In this document: positions 1-12,265 of the stretch, piece after piece
Layout: each line of letters begins with the position of its first letter
Position numbering within the stretch: position 1 is the stretch's first letter
Assembly: GCF_000003815.2 (NCBI RefSeq)
Contig: NC_049985.1
Span: forward strand, 929,913-979,670
From: Branchiostoma floridae
Lineage: Eukaryota > Chordata > Leptocardii > Amphioxiformes > Branchiostomatidae
DNA: 49,758 bases
Reading direction: 5' to 3'
Program-made: the position numbers and the translations under genes
Notes under the pieces: generated by a model
The model's database searches: none
What the model saw: only the letters and a program-made list of their open reading frames with translations
Told to the model about the DNA's origin: nothing

Positions 1-1
1 C

Positions 2-613
2 CTAGTACAAACGAACTGGGCCGAGCCCAGCCCTAAGACGGACAAGACAACCAAGACGGTGCAGGGAAAGAAGTCCAGTGACAAGAAAGGCAAACGGACC
101 CCACAGACAAGCAGTAAGGTCAAGTCAAAGGAGTTTATCGACTCCGACAGCGAATCAGACTTGGAGGTTGACGTGGTGAATATTTCTCCGGAGAAGGGGG
201 GTGCGTCGGCGAAGGCGAGCCCCTCCCCCCGGGCCAAACTGAACAGCTCCAGCAAACCAAAGGCGAGGGACAGCGGTAAGAAGGCCGCGGCCTCGAGTAG
301 CGGCGGCGGCAGCCAGGAAAAAGCGCTGTCTGTGGACGTTTTATCCAGCGATAACTCGTTACTGTCCCCCCTAAACGAACCTCTCTTGTCTCCCATTGAG
401 GGGGACCTCGCTTCCACTGTGCCGAAAATCACCTATGGCAACAACGGCATTCCGAAGTCTTTGATAGTTAGCATTGATCTCTCCTTACTGGACAGAATAC
501 CCGCCCGGAAAGACTCGTCCAGACAGGGAGATAGCAAAAAGTCCAGTTCCTCCTCGGAGAGCAAACCCCGCAGTAAAGTACAGAAGAGGAAAAGAGACAA
601 CTCCCAATCCCAG
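2..613 (+). CDS. AFF: AFF exon a (left-truncated): Ser/Lys-rich region with AF9/ENL-binding-type motif
   Basis: The reading frame is open from base 2 with no stop, so the exon or gene begins outside the window; the GTG at 59 is not a start. It ends CAG|GTAAGG at 613/614, phase 0. Content: basic and acidic low-complexity stretches ([15 protein letters not shown], poly-Ser, GSQEK), then [14 protein letters not shown], then [14 protein letters not shown] at 461-502. The last motif has the pattern of the AF4/AFF4 beta-strand peptide (L-x-V-K-I-x-L-x-L-L-x-R-I-P) that folds into the ENL/AF9 AHD domain; here the usual Lys is Ser. A nuclear-localisation-like KVQKRKRDN follows near the exon end. Confidence 0.88.
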
Positions 614-3600
614 GTAAGGTTTCAAGTCTACCTGTGTGTATTTTTACCATTGTTAGTTCAAATACTTCAAACTCATACAGATACTCATATTCATGTATGA
701 GTATGAGTCCAAATACTTCAAACACCGTCCAGTGAATAGGGGCGATGCCCATCTCTGTTTCAATAGCCCTCTGGCCACATGGAACCATGAACGCAAGGGT
801 CCACTAGTCCACTGCTTAATTTCTACATCCAATAAATTTTCAACGAAAATGTTAGGAATTCTGTACAGCAAATAGGTCAAGATGAAAACATTGGGCTTGG
901 AGGAACCTTAATTCTGACAAAAATGCACTTTCCGTAACTATTTGCCAAGGTGCAGTATTTCCCTCTGTCTGTTTTCATGTTGGTCTTCCACTGTCAAAGA
1001 TCTGAAAACCTAGTCTCAAGGATACCATCAGATTACTACTAGTATATGCAGTTAGATATTACCTAGGCTCTATGGGTAACCATGGTTAGCCAGCTGTTGC
1101 TACAGACAATTTAGGTTGGTGTTGTCCATGAGGAAGCGTACTGGAAAGAGTGAGCCGTGTTGGATGGTGTTGTGATGTTTGAAGCAGCTCAGATTACCTG
1201 GCAGTTGTTGCACAAAGGCAGTCTAGGGGGTTGTAGTGATCACAGTCAGTGCAGCATGGTTTGGCAGGGTTTCCTCCTGGTTAGGGCAGTGGGGTGTAAA
1301 TGTGAAGGTAGGGGTTTGTAGTGTTACAGGGGTGCAGCATGGTTTGGCAGGGGTTTCCTCCTGGTTAGGGCAGTGGGCTGTAAATGGGAAGGCAGGGGTT
1401 TGTAGTGTTACGGGGGTGCAGCATGGTTTGGCAGGGTTTCTTCCTGGTTAGGGCAGTATGGTGTAAATGTGAAGGCAGGGGTTTGTAGTGTTAGGTGGTG
1501 CAGCATGGTTTGGCAGGGTTTCCTCCTGGTTAGGGCAGTGGGGTGTAAATGTGAAGGCAGGGGTTTGTAGTGTTAGGCGGTGCAGCAAGGTTTGGCAGGG
1601 TTTCCTCCTGGTTAGTGCAGTGGGCTGTAAATCATGTGGACCTGTGGCTGCACCTGTGTGGCAGGGAGGGCACACAGGTCCGCTGATTTGGCACGGCTTG
1701 CGTTCGTGTTGGAAGGCAACAGCTTGTCGGTATTTTCAAAACTTGTACCACTTAAGGATTTGTTGCCGACATCTCTTTGAGCCCAACTCTGACAGTAACT
1801 ATCGAAATTTTTATTGTGGTTATATGGTCACAAAAAGGCAATAGAGAAAGCCATTAATGCTTTTATAAATGATAAAAAGACATGTCCATTAATGTAATCA
1901 GTTAACAGGTTTGTTGCTTCGAGGTATCTATTCAAAGTGAACATTTGGAGAGTTGATTTTGATTGAATGAGAAAATTGTCTTTGAGGTATCAATTTGATG
2001 TGAACATTTGGGTAGTATCTGTTGTTGTTGAGTAAATGCGAAAAATGGCTTTAAATAATGTTAAGGCTTTAAGGTATCTATTCAATGTGAACATTTGAGA
2101 CGTGTCTGTTGATGTTGATTAAATGCGAAAAATGGCTTTGACTCGCCTTTGAGGTATCTATTCAAAGTGAACATTTGGAGAGTATCTGTTGATGTTGAGT
2201 AAATGAGAAAAATGGCCCCAGAATGAGAAGTTGCCCAGCCCTTAGCCAGCTGCGTTGCATCAGTCCTGTCAGGTACGATCAGAGCGACACCCTGGATCTG
2301 ATAGCAGATCAGACAACCTGGCTCTGGATTCTCTCTCTTCCAAATTGTGTTAAACCCTGGGCTGTCTCCCACTTTAGATCTGCGTCAGTTGAACTCATTG
2401 TTTAAGGGCCCATGTTGTAAATTTCATTTTGCATCTACCATTTTATGGTTAGACATTACATATTTGATATCAGGAAGATATGGGGTTTTTTTTTGGACAG
2501 ATGCAATGAAACTTTTCACCATTTCAACAAGCAAATTTTCATCCCAGGACAAAGGAATGTTTCCTGGAGACAGCCCTGATTAAACTACTGCTTCTGCTGT
2601 AGACTTGAACTCCATGTTTGAACTTCACGTACATTATATCTTGATATGGTTGTCTTATGTTATGAAAGGATGGTTAGTCGTCTTGTGCAGGAATTTTTAG
2701 CCTCTTTACCATTGAAGCGGCGGGTGTTGGCATGTGTGTCAAAACATCTTTGCTTGGAAAATGTTCAAAAATGCTCCTGCCAAATTGGATCCACCTGTCA
2801 TCTTTGTCAGACCTAAACACTGTGTTTCTAGTGAGGCTTTTGGGCAACAATAAGTTATTTAGTTGGTTCTTAGTATTCCCAAGGAAAACTTAAGGGAAGA
2901 AAAATGACGAGATTGAAGAAGGAAAACTTGAATATGATGTCATTCTCCTCCTTAGAAAATCTGTGAAAAGGTAAAGGTAGTCTCATAGCCTTTTATTGTG
3001 CTGTAGTAGCAGTGGGTTGTTATCCACTGTGTGTAGGGCACGGTATAGGAAGGTGGAGACCATCCCTCTCCTTCCACTGCCTTTTCTAAGTCCTATATGA
3101 GAAGCAATATGTTGATCGGCCTTGAGGCTCCTTTCTGCTATGTCAGCATGTTGGGCACAACTGTGTCTTCAGCTCCAATTATCACTCACAAAGCCACAAC
3201 ATACACCATGTGTACAGTGTGACCTGGCTAACAGTAACACCATGTGTACAGTGTGACCTGGCGTACACCATGTGTACAGTGTGACCTGGCGTACACCATG
3301 TGTACAGTGTGACCTGGCTTACACCATGTGTACAGTGTGACCTGGCCAACACAGAGCAACATGGAACAGAAGGGTCACGTCAACTCAGTTGTCCAAGATT
3401 GAGGATCTGCATGTTCTCTTCTGAAGGTGTAGGCAGCCTATTTTGATTTCTGTAATTCATAGGAAAACCATCTCATTCATGTAGAAATAGTAACAAAGCG
3501 TTTTTTTTTTTTTTTTACAAATGCCTTCTTTGATTTTAGGATTACGTAGAGGTTGTTCTTCTGAATTCAGTGAAAAGTATTGCCCCCACACGCATGGAGA

Positions 3601-6600
3601 CCCTCAAGTTTGAAAGTTACAACAACTGTGCAAAACTTTTCTTCTAGATGAAAACTACTCTGATCTTTATAATAAAAGCAGGCTTGAATGACCTAGATGT
3701 ATAACATATATTGAGAGCTAATATTCCATTCCACATCATGAATATTTCCAAAGTTTTACTCAACTCGAGAAATATCTGGAGAAATATCTATAGAGTTTGG
3801 AAAGTTGAAATAGCATTCAAAATATTTCCAAAGTATCAAATCTCCTAACCATATATTTACAAAGAATTGAAAACATTTGCAAACAATGAATGAATGGCAA
3901 CCCTTGCGGTGTCTTGGAATGGACTCTAGAAATGGTCCCTTCTGTCAATAAATTCTATCCTTAAGTTTTTATTACCCCGCCTGTTGTATATCACTTGTGT
4001 TGCACAGAACATACCTTGGCACAGTGTTACTCTCAGCCTGGGTGGGATTGGGTCACCTCCAGAAACATGTTTGTTTTCCTCGTAAATTCTTATTGGCAAG
4101 AGGACAGCTTTTAGCTATACAGCGTGAGCATTATTGCCCTAAATCATTACCGCAGGCACTAGGCCAAACTTGCTTCAAGTTCAACCCAGTAGAAACTGTG
4201 GCTTTGTTAGCAAGTGGGGACTCGTTAGCTTTCTGTTGATGTATAACATACTGGGGGTGTTTTGGAGGAAAGGATCCATCAACGTGTAAAGTAATAACAG
4301 TACCTCTGTTCTATAAGTATAAGTGGGTCTGGAAACCTTGACACTGAAGGCATGTACACTGTACATATACTGTACCAAAATTCCAAAAGACTAATTCTCC
4401 AAACATCCAAAAACAAGATTATTACAGTTCAAGACAGACCATACAGTGTAAATAAAAGATTCAATTTCCAAGCCTTGTGATCAATAGAAGAACATGTAGG
4501 TTAAATAATACAAAGGCGCTTTATCCAAGTGACACCATAAACTAGCTTTTGGAGCTGTACTGTATGTAAAATGAGGGTAGGTGTGTATCAAAGAATGAGA
4601 ATCCCATGATACACAAGGCACTTTATCCGAGTCTCTCTAAACCAACTCAAGCCCGCTTAGTTTTAAATGGATATGTATGTGTAATAAGGATGAAAAGCTG
4701 CACATGAATGAATTAATGCATACATGTATGTTAAAGGGGCATTCCACTCCAGAAGGGAGTCTTGTTTTCCAATAGATAATGTGTCAATGAATACATAATC
4801 AGCCGAACTTTGTGGAATTCACCTTGGGATGAATTACGTGATGGGTGTTTTATAAAACAATAATGACACTCACTAAACCCATGCAGACCCTACCCATGCA
4901 TTCTCTATACGCATAGACACTTTGTTTATCGTACATATTTTCGGAATAAATGAGGTACGCTAAGCACACCGAGAAGGCAAATTGCTCATAAGATAGCAAA
5001 GAATACAAGAACAAGACGAGATTTCTTAGCGAACCTGAAATTAGTTTTGTAACCTTACCTAAAAGTTTTCCATTGTATTCAGCCATAGGATTAATTCAAT
5101 TAGAGGGTACTTGGGGAGTTTAGTAGAAGACTGAATGCTTTTGAGGCATGTGGAGCAACTGGGTACTTTATCGTATAATGTGAAGTAGTATGCAGTTATC
5201 ACTTCCTAAAATTAATATCTATCAGAAAATAACACTCCCGTGTGGAGTGGAATGCCCCTTTAAGCTTTATTCAGTCTATACCTCTAATTTGTACATTGTG
5301 TGATAGTTGTTGCCATACATTGTACCGTGTACAATTGTAGTGCAATAAACTTATAAAGTTCTTCTGTATGCCATCTCCCAACTGAGTTCAGCAGAGGTTG
5401 ATGCCCCAGAGTAGAACTGGGAAAGGTGTACAGTGTAGGTTCCCTCTGTTCCTGGTGGCATTTGTAGTCGGTTTGTCATGATCCACAAGGGTTCACCTTA
5501 CTCATGCAGTCGGCAGTGACTCTGAAGTGTGAACCCTGCAGTTTACAAAGCCATCTTCCAACATTACACATGAAGAAATACCTCTCCAAAAAGGCCACAC
5601 TAACCAATTTTTTTGGCTCCAGTACATTTTATTAGAACACTGAACATGAAGATCAAAAATGTGGTCTGATGAGGAGGAGAAAATCTATACGGTAACCTTA
5701 AATTTTTGTACATTTTCTAGGAGGGAATTTATTCAGAATAAAAGTTTTCTTCCCAGTGCCCTTTTTTTCATGCTGTCGTCTTGCTTATCAAGTAGCTTGA
5801 AGTCATCATCCAGCTTACTTTTTACTTTGAAGAAAGGAAACGACTCGGTGCACGCTGGACACACCTGAAGCATTGCCTCTCTCGTCTAGAGCCTTGGCCC
5901 ACTTCCCACCTAAGAACCAGCGATTATCGCGCCACTTTGAGCCAGCAGCAGGCATTAGCTCTGCTGTGTGAGTGCCCGTCTGTTCAGCCTGTGTTTACCG
6001 ACCACACTCAGCCTTCTGAAGAGTGTCACAGGACTCCCGTGTTGTTACCAAGCCTCTCCGTCTTATAAAGCCGGCTTTGCTCTTCGTCTTGACCTTTACC
6101 TTCACGCCTCACCTGTCAGCCTTCTCAGGTGTGCTCCTTCTCACCTGTTGACGGCTCCTTTGTGTTTACCTGCGAGGCTTGCCCCACATTGTTGTGCTGA
6201 GGGTGTTTTGAGCGACCCGTTGGCTCAGGTACTTGGGACTAATCCACTGCTCAAGCGAACAGAAGGGCAGCGGATTAGAGCGGGATTAGCCCCGGTGAGG
6301 AAACCGTTAGCGGCGGGGGTTCGGCTGTGAAACCCGAGCCGTGTTTACCGTATCGGCTGTGAGAGACTGCTAAGCACCAGGATTACCCCTTAGCTGTGAT
6401 GCTGGAAATTCCTCCCCACCGTTTCTCACTTCGCACCGCTCAGCTTGTCGGGAGAAGAACTGTAACAGGAGTTAACTTTAAACGCCCAGTCGAATCCTTC
6501 AGACAGGCCGAACGTTTAAGTCTAACACAGCAAATCTATATATATCTTCTATTTGTTCCTGTTAATTTTGCCAAAGCTGTAGGCTTGACAGGAGACATTG

Positions 6601-9600
6601 TAGGGTTAGCAACACAAAATGTTTCTAGTGTGTAGTGTGGAAAAAAAGAGTTGAGGTTGCAGAATAAAAAATGAAAACTTTCAATATGGCAAATAAAACG
6701 ATTACTTGCTCGGAATAATCTTGTATTGCCAGAAATAAGGCACATTGTATTTCCATCCCTGACTTGTAAGATTCCTGGAGTAGCCTAGCCTGGATACCAG
6801 ACTCCAACCTCAATTTGTAACTGTGACTTCCCCGTCAAATTCTCCAAATACTCGCTTGCCAAAACTATGCAGTCTGCTGTGCTGCCCTAGAGACACAATA
6901 TGTGCTTATCCAATACCAGTACCACAATGACAGGAAAGCCTTACTAGTACATATGGTCACTGGCCTCACTGTGCACCCAGCAGGAGCCACCTACCATGTT
7001 TGGGTGGAACTGCAGTTAGACCATCATTCAAATCATACACTTGAAGTAGGGGTAATGATAGTGATTGACTCTCCCCTGCTAAGGGCCACTTGGCCGACTC
7101 AATTCCTATTATTTACATGGTATCTCAGCATTAGAGGGTTAAAACGTTAAAACATCACTTAGCATTTGGCTCGCTGCAAGGCTGACGTGTTGTATGGAGA
7201 TTTAAGTGGAGTCTTAGATTCAGGGCAAAGAGCAGCAGTGTGTATTTTATTGTATCTTAAGAGGCAGAAAAGCCATTTAAGAATGTTACAGAGCACAGGG
7301 GTTCTTGGTGACACCCTTGGAAAGATTTCTTGAAATCTTGTAAAGAAATTCTGTACAGTAAGCTCGTAAGATTTTAGAGATCCGATTATCGGAAATTTTC
7401 CAGAAATCAGTTCATGCGCTGATTAACCGTACGTGAAGCCTCTAACGACCCTTAGTGTGATTTACAGCAAACTGCAGCAGTTTATCAACCCTGTAATTTC
7501 CTACCCTGACACCAGGGGGAGTTCTTATGGTCCTCAGGAGATTCTCTATCCTCTAATTGTGTGTAATAACTTTCAACTTTACACTCTAATCAGCTTGTTG
7601 ATTAATACGTACATCTCCTGTCAGATGATTGATAATTTTCCAGAAGGAACATTAAAGCTGTGCCTGGTGTTTTGTGAGGCTGGTGTTTTTATGTGGTGTA
7701 ATTTTGACTCTGGCATGTATTTGTGAATGTTGTAATATTTGCTGGCAGTTTGCACCATTATTTAGTCAAAGTTGTACTGATTTTGAAATTCGAGTTAATT
7801 GTGCTGGTTGGAACTGCAAATAGGATCTACCGCATTTTCTCGAATAAAGTACGCACCCCCTGATTTGGGGCAAGTCTCAGACTGATCTGTGGGACCGAAA
7901 GTTAAAATGGAAAAACTCAAATAAAGTACGCACCCCTTCTACACCAAGTTTGAACAGACCTTGAACTGGATAAATTGACATTTTTGAGGTTTTCCCCAGG
8001 TTATTTTACATACATCCCTACAGTAGTGTCATTGTCTCTACAAATGGCTTGGAACTTGTTGAGTAGTGCTGTTATAGCATGTTATAAGGCCAGCCTTGGC
8101 TATGGCATTAACCTATTCACACTGCCTGTAAATATTTTGCATATCAGGGCTCGAAATACCACCTGCATATGCAAGTTAGTGCAGGTAAAATTGGAGCTGT
8201 GCAGGTATTTCTGGTGTCTACCTGCACCTAACCTACACTGGTCCATGTACTAGGTATTTTCATGAAGTATGCTGTAGTTGTAGATTTTTACCAGATGCAT
8301 CGACTGTGAAGTATAAAATAAATAGCAATGGTTTCTAAACAAATTTTAGTATGATCCATACTTCTTAAATTCAAAGTGGTGCAGGTAAAATCTGTCTGGT
8401 GCAGGTAATTTCTAATGTTACCTGCACCTGTGCAGGTATGCAGAAAAAAGTATTTCAAGCCCTGCATATGTATAAGATCTTCAATGTTATTTGATGTTTA
8501 TTTTTTAATCTATCATATCAATGGAAATAAGAAATTTTAAAATTCTCTGTTGTTTCCAGGCGGATGCGGCTGGAGCAAGCACGGCAGAGGAGGTGCAAAC
8601 AAAGAGGCCAAAGAAAGAGAAGGAGGCGACGTCGGATTCCAAAGCTACCCCCACCAGAAGTCTCCCCACCCCCACCAGAACCCTCCCCACCCCCGCCACC
8701 AGCCTCAGCACCCCCACACGGAACCTCCCCACCCCTACAAGAACCCCCTCCCAGGCCACCCCCACCCGCACCACTCCAACAAGAACCCCCCCTGGCGGCA
8801 GGCAGGACAGTGAGAAAGGGTGAGAAAATTTTGAAACTAATTTCATCAAGACATAAGAGTTTTCTTTATATACACAACCAGTTTTCTCACCTGCTGACGT
8901 TTCAATGTCCGTCAGACATCTTCCTCAGAGCTTCTAACTGGAGTTCTGCTTCTCGCCGCTGTATGTAGCCAACGTAGGTGGCGCTATCGCGGCGAGAACA
9001 CTATCCCAAACGTGGCAGAGTTTTTACCCCTCTTCTTACCTAATTTCATCAGGATGGTAGAGCATTGAGTTTCCTTTAAAGTTTCGACACCAGTTTTGTC
9101 CTCATGGTTCGTTTCGATGCACATATATCAGACATCTTCCTCAGAGCTTCTGAATGGAGTGTTCTTGCTGCCAAAACGCCACTTCATCGGCCACATATAG
9201 CTGCAAGAAGCAGCACACCAGTTAGTAGTCTGTGTAACACATACTCTGCTGTACGGGGCTGTAACTGGCCCCTCACGGCGGATGTGGGGCGGGCTGCTAT
9301 AAGCGAGATTTAATCAGTCTAACCAGTGAAAAGCTCTGAGGAAGACGTCTGAAACCCATTGAACCGTAAGCAGGTAAGATTTTACTGGGATTATGTAAAA
9401 GAAAGCTCCAATATCCGGTAAGATATAAGCTCCAATATCCGGTAAGACATTTATATCTGGATCAGAGTCAAACAGATTTACCAGTGACCAACTCCAGTCT
9501 CTGTCATGGAATGAGCAACTCACTGGTTCTGTGACGTCACATACATGTGACTTGTTGAGCAGTGGGTCATATGTCGCAGACAATCTATAGTGACCCCTGT

Positions 9601-12224
9601 CTCTGTTTTTTGTGTAGCAAGTTACAGTCTAACTCTGATCCAGAATGTCTTTTACCAATGCAACACTGATGAACTTTCAAGTTAATTTCCTCATAACTAT
9701 TTTTGTTTCCTTGAGTTGAGGGTAGCTCAAATATCAGAACAAGGTCAATACCTAGGGCTGTCTCCAGCTTTAGATTTTGTTCTGTCCAATGTCTAAGGTC
9801 TGTTCTAAAGTCTGTAGGATGAGCTGTGCTCTAAGCATGGATAGTCATGCTTATATAGCTGCAACTGTACATGCCATGCTTTGCACAGCTGCCATAGAAC
9901 CGCTGGAATTGCAGATTTCCTAAAGGCTTGACCACTGGAATTATGGTACCAGTGTGGGCTTTTGTCATCAACTCATCTGCCCCCTACAACAGTTTCAGAA
10001 TAGCATCACAGAACCAACCCTGCCAGCATGTGTTGTATAGGAACACACATCAAGCCAATCCCAGGGATTACACCACTGGAAAGCCCAAGCCTGTTCCCTA
10101 ATGTTATCTGTACATTGGGTTACCCCACTCCATAGCCTACAGGTTTTCCTGGACAATTGGCCCAAGCCCAAGTTTTGTAGCCAACTCATCTGGACCCTAC
10201 ACAACAGTTTTATAATAGCAACATAAGAGCATCCCTGCCAGAATAGGAACACACATCAAGTCAAACCCAGGGATAATGTTATCTGCCCTGTAGGGTTACC
10301 CCTATCCAAAGCCTGCAGGTTTTCCCAGACAATTGGCCCAAGCCGGCTGATATTGGCCGTACGCTCCATTTGGCCCATAGAAGCCCACCAATATCTGTGG
10401 CGGAATCCCATTAAGGAAGGCCTGCAGGTTCATTCTCCATTAAGGAGCTCATCAAGACGACTTGATGGAGAGAGGGCTTTACAAGTGATCTGGGGTCACT
10501 CTCAGGATCCTCACAGTCCCTCACAGTCCAGGTTCAATTAAGGAGTAGGTCCTCCCAGGGGAGTGTACCTGCCCATGCGGATAATTACACATCACACAGA
10601 CTACAGCTTCCCAATGGGTGATCAGTGGCTGCTGGGACATAATGGCTTCCCTTCTGCCTCACTGACTTCCTGTAGAACATGAGACAGGAGGAGGGGAGAA
10701 GGAGTAGATCTAGTACAGGGTCGTAGCCAGCACCTGTCCTTCAGTCCTTTGAAGGAATTTTGCACCTGGGGACTGAAAAAAGTTTTCCCCATTCCGTCCC
10801 CTGGGACAGACAAAAATTGATATGTAAAGATATAAAAAAACTGAAACCCACGTGTTCTTCTTCACCAAAACAGATGCCATTGAACAGCTTAGTCTACAAG
10901 CAAAATTTGCACCTCAAAATGCAGGAAATAGTGTTTCAGAGGGTCTTGATTTAAAAATTTTCTGGGACCCAGACCCCCTAGAAATGACGCGCAACGTCAC
11001 GCCATGCCTTCGGTGCTCGATAGGATTCCCATTCAAAATCAAGGGGACTGAAAATGATTTCAGGCTGGCTACAACCCTGATCTAGTCCACGAAAAGGCAA
11101 AGCTATCAACCTCACACTGAGGATGAAGCATGCTATGGCTTACATGTGGACAATCTACATTATCTTGGCATTGTCAACCACTGCGCTAAAGGGTATTGCA
11201 ATAAAGGAAGGAACAAACAAACAAACAAAAAATAAACAGACAAACAACAAAAATCAACAGCAAGCTCCCAAACAATCAGAAAAAAATCTACAGCTGGAGA
11301 CAACCCTGAGACAAATGCTGTATCTGGTGAAACATTCTGGTTTTTGTGAAGCCTGGTTGCTGAAAAAAATACTATCTCTACGAAATGAGTCATGCAAGTT
11401 TTAACTGGAAGAGTTTCATTACAATTATGTATTTATCAGTTTGGCACGCACAGCCAGGGCTGCCCAATTAGCCTGTGGCTATTGCAAAGGGCTAGCCCTG
11501 CTGACAGAGACAAGGACAATACGAATGGAATTTGACATGGACAGGATAGTAACAATATTCCATTACAATAAGTACATAAAAGACTAATATGTATACAAGT
11601 GCTTTGAGGTAGTGTGTGCATGTCTACAATCGTGGTATCTACAGGGGGAGGTCAGGGTCAGTGTCCCACAGTTTCCTTCAAAATTTTAAGGAAGAAGTAG
11701 TGGTAGCTGTGCGGGTGGCTGTAGGGTGTCCCAGAGTGATGTTGCTCGGTAGAGGAATGTTCCATACTAACCTTGTTCCCCTCCATCCCCAGAAGGGGCT
11801 CTGCGCGTCGCTCCAGTGTTAGCAGCACCTCCAGCCGGCTGAGCGAGGAGAGCGCCAAAACCGACCGCTCCGCAAAACGGCGGAAAGTCGAGCGACAAAC
11901 CTCGCAAGAATCCAGCAAGAAAAAGGAAAAGGTACGACTTTTATCACCTTCATTTGCTTCTATAGACAGGAAATGTAAAAATTTTTTTTTGTGGTTTGTA
12001 ATTTATTTTTACAATTCTTTGCTGGTCTTTAAGTTCTTTCGATGTTTATTTTGAATGCTTATTTTGGGAACATCTGCTGTTATCCAGGTAATAGTAATTG
12101 CCTATAAGCCGCTTAGTTATTGACATATGCCACCTGTGGCATACATAGCTCAATGTTGACATTCTTCTTTTGTGTTGTTTATGATTTGATGTTTATGTTA
12201 TTGTGTTATGCTTTTGCATGCACC

Positions 12225-12265
<41 letters not shown>

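Larger units (their letters stand above)
614..8559 (+). other. AFF intron, 7.9 kb, repeat-rich, no coding exon recognised
   Basis: Begins GTAAGG and ends TTTCCAG. I see tandem repeats at 1233-1640, 1921-2218 and 3201-3345, a dispersed LINE/SINE-tail-like repeat near 5285-5350, a direct repeat of AATAAAGTACGCACCCC at about 7844-7860 and 7919-7936, and an inverted-repeat element at 8145-8464. A GC-richer patch at about 5870-6400 has a 120-codon open frame (5968-6330) without recognisable homology or good splice context. A short AFF exon cannot be excluded, but both flanking junctions are phase 0 and none is needed. Confidence 0.7.
8820..11792 (+). other. AFF intron, 3.0 kb, with inverted-repeat element and duplications
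   Basis: Contains a foldback element (about 8878-9393), a roughly 200-bp direct duplication (about 9960-10155 and about 10180-10345), and a run of A/C-rich sequence near 11210-11290. No further exon seen. Confidence 0.65.

Noticed and set aside
5968-6330. 120-codon plus-strand frame in a GC-richer part of the first AFF intron
   Set aside because: No recognisable domain, no good flanking splice sites and not needed for phase between exons a and b.
8640-8815. Proline-rich frames in the other two readings of exon b ([21 protein letters not shown])
   Set aside because: Only the TPTR frame matches the phase of both neighbouring exons.
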